Shown here in pieces: positions 42,578-47,500 of a stretch of 47,500 nucleotides of DNA. Below the pieces are notes generated by a model that saw only the letters and a list, made by a program, of their open reading frames with translations, was not told where the DNA came from and did no database searches. This DNA comes from CALFUK01 sp964398295 (GTDB lineage: Bacteria; Bacteroidota; Bacteroidia; Chitinophagales; Saprospiraceae). Positions within the stretch are counted from its first letter, which is position 1, and every line of letters begins with the position of its first letter. The position numbers and the translations under genes are program-made. The stretch covers positions 1 to 47,500 of the forward strand of contig CAYNMW010000007.1 in the NCBI GenBank assembly GCA_964398295.1, read 5' to 3'.

Positions 42578-45500
42578 ATGAAGAATATCTGTGTTCTATT
42601 CATTTTGCTTCATGCATCTATTACTAATGCTCAATTAGTTATTAATGAAGCAATGTCCTCAAACAAAACAACCATTTCGGATGAAGCTAATCAGTTTGAT
42701 GATTGGATAGAAATCTATAACTCTAGTGGCAATAGTATAGATCTTCAGAGTTATTACTTAAGTGATAATCCTTCAAACCCTCTCAAATGGGAAATTGATG
42801 CCTCAATAGTTATACCAGCAGGTGGCTTTGCCTTGTTCTGGGCTGATGAAGATCAATCTCAAGGACCCACGCATACCAATTTTAAATTGAGTGGATCAGG
42901 AGAAACAATTTACTTATCCAACCCTTCAGGAACATTGATAGATCAGTTGCAATTGCCTGCCATGCAAGATGACTTTTCGTACGGACGTGTGTCAGATGGA
43001 AGCACTGAATTATCTAATTTTTCTCTCTCATCTCCAAACCAGTCCAATGCAAATGGAGAGGCGCGAGTGTCAGCCGTCATCTTCTCAATTTCAGGAGGTA
43101 TTTATTCCAATAACGTTTCAGTTTCGTTAAGTACAATTACGAATGGAACAACGATTAGATATACTACAAATGGAGGAGATCCTTCTTCTTCATCTACGAT
43201 TTATAGTTCGCCTATAAATGTGTCAGATGTCAATACAATAAGAGCAAAAGCATTTAGAAGCGGCTGGGAAGAAAGTTATACGACGTCTGAGACTTACTTA
43301 GTGGGTGTAAACCATTCTTTACCTATTGTAAGCATTAGTACTCATCCTGATAATTTATGGGATGATCAAATTGGAATTTATGTAGAAGGTACAAATGGAA
43401 TTACTGGCAATTGTTCAAGTACCCCAAAAAATTGGAACCAACCTTGGGAACGACCTGCCAATATTCAATTCTATGATGAAAATGGAGTACTCGGTTTTAA
43501 CATAGATGCTGGAATCTCAGTTTCTGGAGGTTGCTCGAGAAGAAATCCGTTAAAGGGATTGAATATTGAAACCAAAAGTGAATATCCATCTGAAAATATA
43601 CCCTATCAACTATTCCCAAATCGAGACCAACATGTATATCGAAGATTCAAATTGCGGACTGGAAGTTGGAGTAGTACATTACTACATGACTCTTCTGTGC
43701 ATGCCATTGTTGAAGATGAGCTCGATATTGATTTGCAAAGTACAAGAAACACTGTTGTTTACCTCAATGATGAATATTGGGGTATTATGAAAATTAGAGA
43801 TGTACACAGTCAACATTCTATAAAATTTAAACACCCAAAAGTTGATAAAGACTCCATCAATTTAATGGACCCAAATCTGTACACTACTGTCTTTCTAGGA
43901 GACTTTCCGGTTAACCATGGTCAGGCTCAAGACTTCTTTGATTTCTACAATTATGTAGAAAATAATGATATTTCTAACAGCACACACTACAATTACGTAA
44001 AAGAGAAGGTGGATATAAATGAATATATCAATTACCATATCATTCAATTGTTTGTAGCAAATACTGATTGGCCAGCAAAGAATTTTAAAGTTTGGCACGA
44101 GCAAAATGGTCCAGCAAGGTGGATGCTTTTGGATACAGATTTTGGATTGGGACTTCAACAAAATTCTTCTAACCCCAGAACAAAAAATCCGCCAGATAAG
44201 GATATGCTTGATTTTGCAACAACAGCTGCACATACGGGTTGGCCAAATGACCACGCATCCACACTTTTTTTGAGAAAATTTTTAGACAACACTGAATTTA
44301 AAAACGAATTCATCCAACGGTACGCAACACAACTTGCCATATTATTTACACCCACAAGAACAAATAGTGTTGTAGATGAAATAGCAAACGAGCTTGATCC
44401 AGAAATTAATGGACACATCAACAGATGGGGTGTAATAGGATCCAAAACGAGTTGGATGAGCAGAGTTGATGATGTGAAAGATTGGTTGAATCAGCGACCA
44501 GCTCATGTGTATACAAACATTCAAAATTTTTTTGGAATAGGAGGCACCTATAATTTGACAATACCAGTGTCAGCTTCGACCAATGGAAGAGTACTGCTAA
44601 ATGAAAATGAATATCTGGCGCCATTAAATTATACAGGTAAGTATTTTGATGGTATTCCAATAACCTTGACAGCAGTCGCTGATCCAGGTTATCGGTTTTC
44701 TCATTGGCAACAAACAGGTAGTACAGATGCTAGAATCACACCAAGTTATTCCACCAACAAAACACTCACTCCGGTATTCGTTCCAGCAACTGATCTTGTG
44801 ATCAATGAAATTCATTACAACCCAAGAGGTTCGCAAGAAAATGCAGAGTTCATAGAAATATACAACCCAGATTCCAACCCAAGAGACCTGAGTGGATTAG
44901 AATTTACAGATGGTATTTGCTTTGATTTTCCACCAAATTCATCAATTAACGGAAACGAATATATAATCATAGCCAATGATGCTAGCATCTACCAAGGCAA
45001 TGGATATCAGGTATTTGAGTGGGAAGAATCCAATTTGAATAATAATGGAGAACGTCTGGAATTGTCTAATCAAGCAGATATGATCATCGATTCATTGAGA
45101 TACAATGATGGAGCAGATTGGCCCTCTACAGCAGATAATGGTTTTTTTAGTCTTGGATTATTGGACCATACTTTTGATAATGCTTTAGGGACTTCTTGGG
45201 ATGTACAATCTGTCTATACCACACCAGGTGCAGCCAATCAATTTTTACCTTTTGACACCTACCATCTTCCATCAGATTTGGTCATTAATGAGATACATTA
45301 TCATCCATTTGATAGTATTACACCAAGTGGAGATACCATTGTCAGCAAGAATTATGAATTCATAGAATTAAAGAATATAGGCAATACAGCATTTGATCTT
45401 GATGATGTTGCTTTATCCAGAGGTGTCGTTTATGAGTTTCCTGATGGTTCGACAATTCCCCCTAATGGACATGTAGTCATAGCCGAAGACTCCTTACTGT

Positions 45501-47311
45501 TTTTTGAGCGATATAATTTTTATCCAATGGGAGTCTATTCAGGAAAACTATCGAATAGCGGAGAGCTTATCTGGCTGTCCGATGTTGAAGGTAAATTGCT
45601 AGACGCAGTTAGATATGATGATATGTTCCCTTGGGATACGGAAGCCGATGGAGGATTTAATGACTATAGTCTTGCCTTGATAGATGCGACAAGACCAAAT
45701 GATACACATATCAATTGGAAACGACAGTGCACCGAATTACAAACGCCATTACAAGACAACGACTTTGGATGTTTCAATGGACAGAATGTGCAGGGCCTGA
45801 CCATCAACGAAATTCACTATGATCCTACAGGAGGCAATTCATTAGAATATATAGAGCTAGTAAATTTCTCCAATGCGATTATACAATTGGAAGGCTTGAC
45901 ATTTACGAATGGCATCACTTATACATTTGATGATTTATTGTTATTTCCAGCAGCCACAAGCCCAGCCAATTATATGGTGATTGCCCAAAACGCAAACGCT
46001 TTTCAAAATCAGTACAACATCGCAGCTCAGGGTGATTATGTAGGAAGTTTAGCAAATGAGGGAGAGACGATAAGACTAGAAGACTTTTTTGGAAATCTAG
46101 TAGATGAGGTGAGTTATGACAATGCTTCTCCTTGGTCTATTGAACCTGGTCAAGGCACGTATAGCCTTGCCTTAATTGATCATAATTTGGATAATAACCT
46201 TGCAAGTTCATGGTGTATACAAGATAATATTGTGAGTCCTAAACAACCAAATTCGTTTTCGGATAGCGATGGGGATGGTATAGTCGATTGCATAGATAGT
46301 TGTCCTAGCTTGAATAATTCTATGATAGGTACAGCGTGCAATGACGGCGATCCATGTACAACAGGAGAGACATATAACACAAACTGTGCATGCGCTGGCG
46401 GCACCATTCAGGATAGCGATGGTGACGGAGTATGTGATGCGCAAGACCAATGTTTTGGAATAGATGATGCACTGATCGGTACAGCATGTAGTGATGGAGA
46501 TCTCTGTACAGTAGGAGAGGTGTTGAATTCAAATTGTCAATGCACGGGAGGTACAACAGGAGATAGCGACAATGATGGAGTATGTGATGCTTTGGATCAA
46601 TGTCCAAATTTTAATGATAGCCTGATCGGCCAAGCTTGTAATGATGGAGATGCCTGCACAAGTGGTGAGACATATTCAACAAATTGCTTGTGTGAAGGAG
46701 GAAGTCTTAATGATGCAGATGGAGATGGTGTTTGTGATATAGATGACCAATGTCCAGGTACTGATGATTCTATCATCGGCTCAATGTGTGATGATGGAGA
46801 TGCCTGCACAATTAGTGATCAGTACAATATATCTTGCAATTGTGTTGGTGTACAAAGTCCTGATACAGATAATGATGGAGTTTGTGATGCAGTTGATCAA
46901 TGTCCAAACTTTGATGATTCTCTAATTGGTCAGCCTTGTGATGATGGTATATTGTGTTTTTCAGGTAGTACCTGGGATTCGAATTGCAATTGCTCTGGAG
47001 GTCAATTCTTTGATTCAGACAATGACAATGTTTGTGATCCATTAGATCAATGCCCAGGCTTTGATGATGATATTGATGTGAATAACAATGGCATTCCAGA
47101 TGGTTGTGAAGGTTGTGAAGATCTGATAAGCGAACTTAGTCAAATAGTAATAACGAATAATAAAGCTGCCAACATTAGAATTGAGACAAACGGGACTGTT
47201 AACAATGCGGCGAACATCATCTATAAAGCTGGACAAGAAATAGAATTGATGGATCACTTTGAAGTGAAGTTAGGCGCCGTGTTTCATGCCTTTATTGCAC
47301 CGTGTAATTAA
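42578..47311 (+). CDS. Secreted CotH-like / lamin-tail / TSP3-like protein, copy 3
   Basis: 1577 residues. A short signal peptide (about 1-18, ending ASITNA) precedes a lamin-tail domain (QLVINEAMSSNKTT, DDWIEIYN). A chitobiase-like domain (about 168-245, IRYTTNGGDPSSSS) and the CotH-kinase-like region (about 250-640) follow; the latter has the fullest motif of the three copies, NTDWPAKNFKVWHEQ and WMLLDTDFGLGL near 515. An InlB-type repeat lies at about 657-737 (GYRFSHWQQTG). Lamin-tail domains start near 739, 900 and 1073; the second is almost identical in protein to that of copy 2. TSP3-like/Cys modules run from about 1226 to 1505, then the shared C-terminal domain ends in FHAFIAPCN. Only 45 nt separate it from copy 2 and I see no strong promoter there, so co-transcription is likely. 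Confidence 0.9.
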   Translation: MKNICVLFILLHASITNAQLVINEAMSSNKTTISDEANQFDDWIEIYNSSGNSIDLQSYYLSDNPSNPLKWEIDASIVIPAGGFALFWADEDQSQGPTHTNFKLSGSGETIYLSNPSGTLIDQLQLPAMQDDFSYGRVSDGSTELSNFSLSSPNQSNANGEARVSAVIFSISGGIYSNNVSVSLSTITNGTTIRYTTNGGDPSSSSTIYSSPINVSDVNTIRAKAFRSGWEESYTTSETYLVGVNHSLPIVSISTHPDNLWDDQIGIYVEGTNGITGNCSSTPKNWNQPWERPANIQFYDENGVLGFNIDAGISVSGGCSRRNPLKGLNIETKSEYPSENIPYQLFPNRDQHVYRRFKLRTGSWSSTLLHDSSVHAIVEDELDIDLQSTRNTVVYLNDEYWGIMKIRDVHSQHSIKFKHPKVDKDSINLMDPNLYTTVFLGDFPVNHGQAQDFFDFYNYVENNDISNSTHYNYVKEKVDINEYINYHIIQLFVANTDWPAKNFKVWHEQNGPARWMLLDTDFGLGLQQNSSNPRTKNPPDKDMLDFATTAAHTGWPNDHASTLFLRKFLDNTEFKNEFIQRYATQLAILFTPTRTNSVVDEIANELDPEINGHINRWGVIGSKTSWMSRVDDVKDWLNQRPAHVYTNIQNFFGIGGTYNLTIPVSASTNGRVLLNENEYLAPLNYTGKYFDGIPITLTAVADPGYRFSHWQQTGSTDARITPSYSTNKTLTPVFVPATDLVINEIHYNPRGSQENAEFIEIYNPDSNPRDLSGLEFTDGICFDFPPNSSINGNEYIIIANDASIYQGNGYQVFEWEESNLNNNGERLELSNQADMIIDSLRYNDGADWPSTADNGFFSLGLLDHTFDNALGTSWDVQSVYTTPGAANQFLPFDTYHLPSDLVINEIHYHPFDSITPSGDTIVSKNYEFIELKNIGNTAFDLDDVALSRGVVYEFPDGSTIPPNGHVVIAEDSLLFFERYNFYPMGVYSGKLSNSGELIWLSDVEGKLLDAVRYDDMFPWDTEADGGFNDYSLALIDATRPNDTHINWKRQCTELQTPLQDNDFGCFNGQNVQGLTINEIHYDPTGGNSLEYIELVNFSNAIIQLEGLTFTNGITYTFDDLLLFPAATSPANYMVIAQNANAFQNQYNIAAQGDYVGSLANEGETIRLEDFFGNLVDEVSYDNASPWSIEPGQGTYSLALIDHNLDNNLASSWCIQDNIVSPKQPNSFSDSDGDGIVDCIDSCPSLNNSMIGTACNDGDPCTTGETYNTNCACAGGTIQDSDGDGVCDAQDQCFGIDDALIGTACSDGDLCTVGEVLNSNCQCTGGTTGDSDNDGVCDALDQCPNFNDSLIGQACNDGDACTSGETYSTNCLCEGGSLNDADGDGVCDIDDQCPGTDDSIIGSMCDDGDACTISDQYNISCNCVGVQSPDTDNDGVCDAVDQCPNFDDSLIGQPCDDGILCFSGSTWDSNCNCSGGQFFDSDNDNVCDPLDQCPGFDDDIDVNNNGIPDGCEGCEDLISELSQIVITNNKAANIRIETNGTVNNAANIIYKAGQEIELMDHFEVKLGAVFHAFIAPCN

Positions 47312-47386
47312 CAAAAGTTAACATTGAAGATGTATTGAATCTTATCAGCAGTTGGTAAACTATGGGGTTTATTTAATTTGAGGTCT
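47307..47386 (+). repeat. Spacer A', copy of the copy 1-copy 2 spacer
   Basis: After the copy 3 stop the blocks TTAACAAAAGTTAA, GAAGATGTATTGA and ATTTAATTTGAGGTCT (47371-47386) recur in the order seen at 37204-37334, with a shorter middle part. The promoter-like TTG / TTAATTTG pair is kept. Confidence 0.8.
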
Positions 47387-47398
47387 TGATGAGAAAAG

Positions 47399-47500
47399 GA
47401 CAATGTTTGCGATCCATTAGATCAATGTCTAGGATTTGATGATGATATTGATGTGAACAACAATGGTATCCCAGATGGCTAAGGGTGTGAAGACAAATAA
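47399..47500 (+). pseudogene. Remnant of a fourth copy (3' fragment only)
   Basis: In frame from 47399 the bases read DNVCDPLDQCLGFDDDIDVN then NNGIPDG, stop, GCEDK, stop. This matches the last TSP3-like turn and the start of the C-terminal domain of copy 3, but a 3-nt loss fuses TGTGAA into TAA (47480-47482), and a second stop ends at the window edge. It lies about 13 nt after the promoter-like spacer A', so nearly the whole gene body is missing. An in-frame TGA also stands just upstream (47390-47392). Confidence 0.8.

Overview
The window looks like chromosome of a Bacteroidota bacterium, most likely of the Saprospiria/Saprospiraceae type. Start codons have no Shine-Dalgarno sequences. Promoter-like sites fit the Bacteroidota pattern (TTG / TAnnTTTG). 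The flanks of the ribosomal locus carry giant secreted multi-domain proteins (DUF11-like, HYR-like, lamin-tail, TSP3-like, and a C-terminal domain ending in a Cys) that are typical of that group. The taxonomic call is inference from gene content.

Layout. (1) Positions 1-13342, minus strand: one uninterrupted reading frame of at least 4447 codons that runs off the left edge. It encodes a giant secreted protein with a signal peptide, a unique N-terminal region, 27 tandem DUF11-like units of about 115 residues, an SdrD-B-like domain and HYR-like modules. All plus-strand ORFs in this stretch are antisense shadows. (2) 13343-13831: divergent intergenic region with promoter candidates for both sides. 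(3) 13832-28729, plus strand: complete S10-spc-alpha ribosomal supercluster in the order rpsJ rplC rplD rplW rplB rpsS rplV rpsC rplP rpmC rpsQ rplN rplX rplE rpsN rpsH rplF rplR rpsE rpmD rplO secY map infA rpmJ rpsM rpsK rpsD rpoA rplQ, closed by a clear intrinsic terminator. (4) 29038-32670: carA, eno, a DivIC/FtsB-like gene and sucD, ordinary housekeeping genes. (5) 32781-47311: three tandem paralogous secreted proteins of 1475, 1723 and 1577 residues. Each has a CotH-kinase-like region, lamin-tail domains, alternating TSP3-like calcium-binding and Cys-rich modules, and the same C-terminal domain. A collapsed remnant of a fourth copy follows at 47399-47500.

How it fits together. The core encodes ribosome assembly, translation start, protein export and RNA polymerase alpha. 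The flanks are large accessory secretome genes that grow and shrink by internal repeat duplication and tandem gene duplication. The most unusual points are: the giant repeat array, whose units are conserved in protein but scrambled at synonymous positions, with a partial four-unit super-period; the tandem CotH/lamin-tail family, in which only the middle copy has acquired a fucolectin-like lectin domain and each copy has a different kinase-motif variant; the fourth-copy remnant; and, in the ribosomal locus, a duplicated promoter block before rplP, a hairpin ending 3 nt before the rplC start, and an RGG-rich tail on S3.
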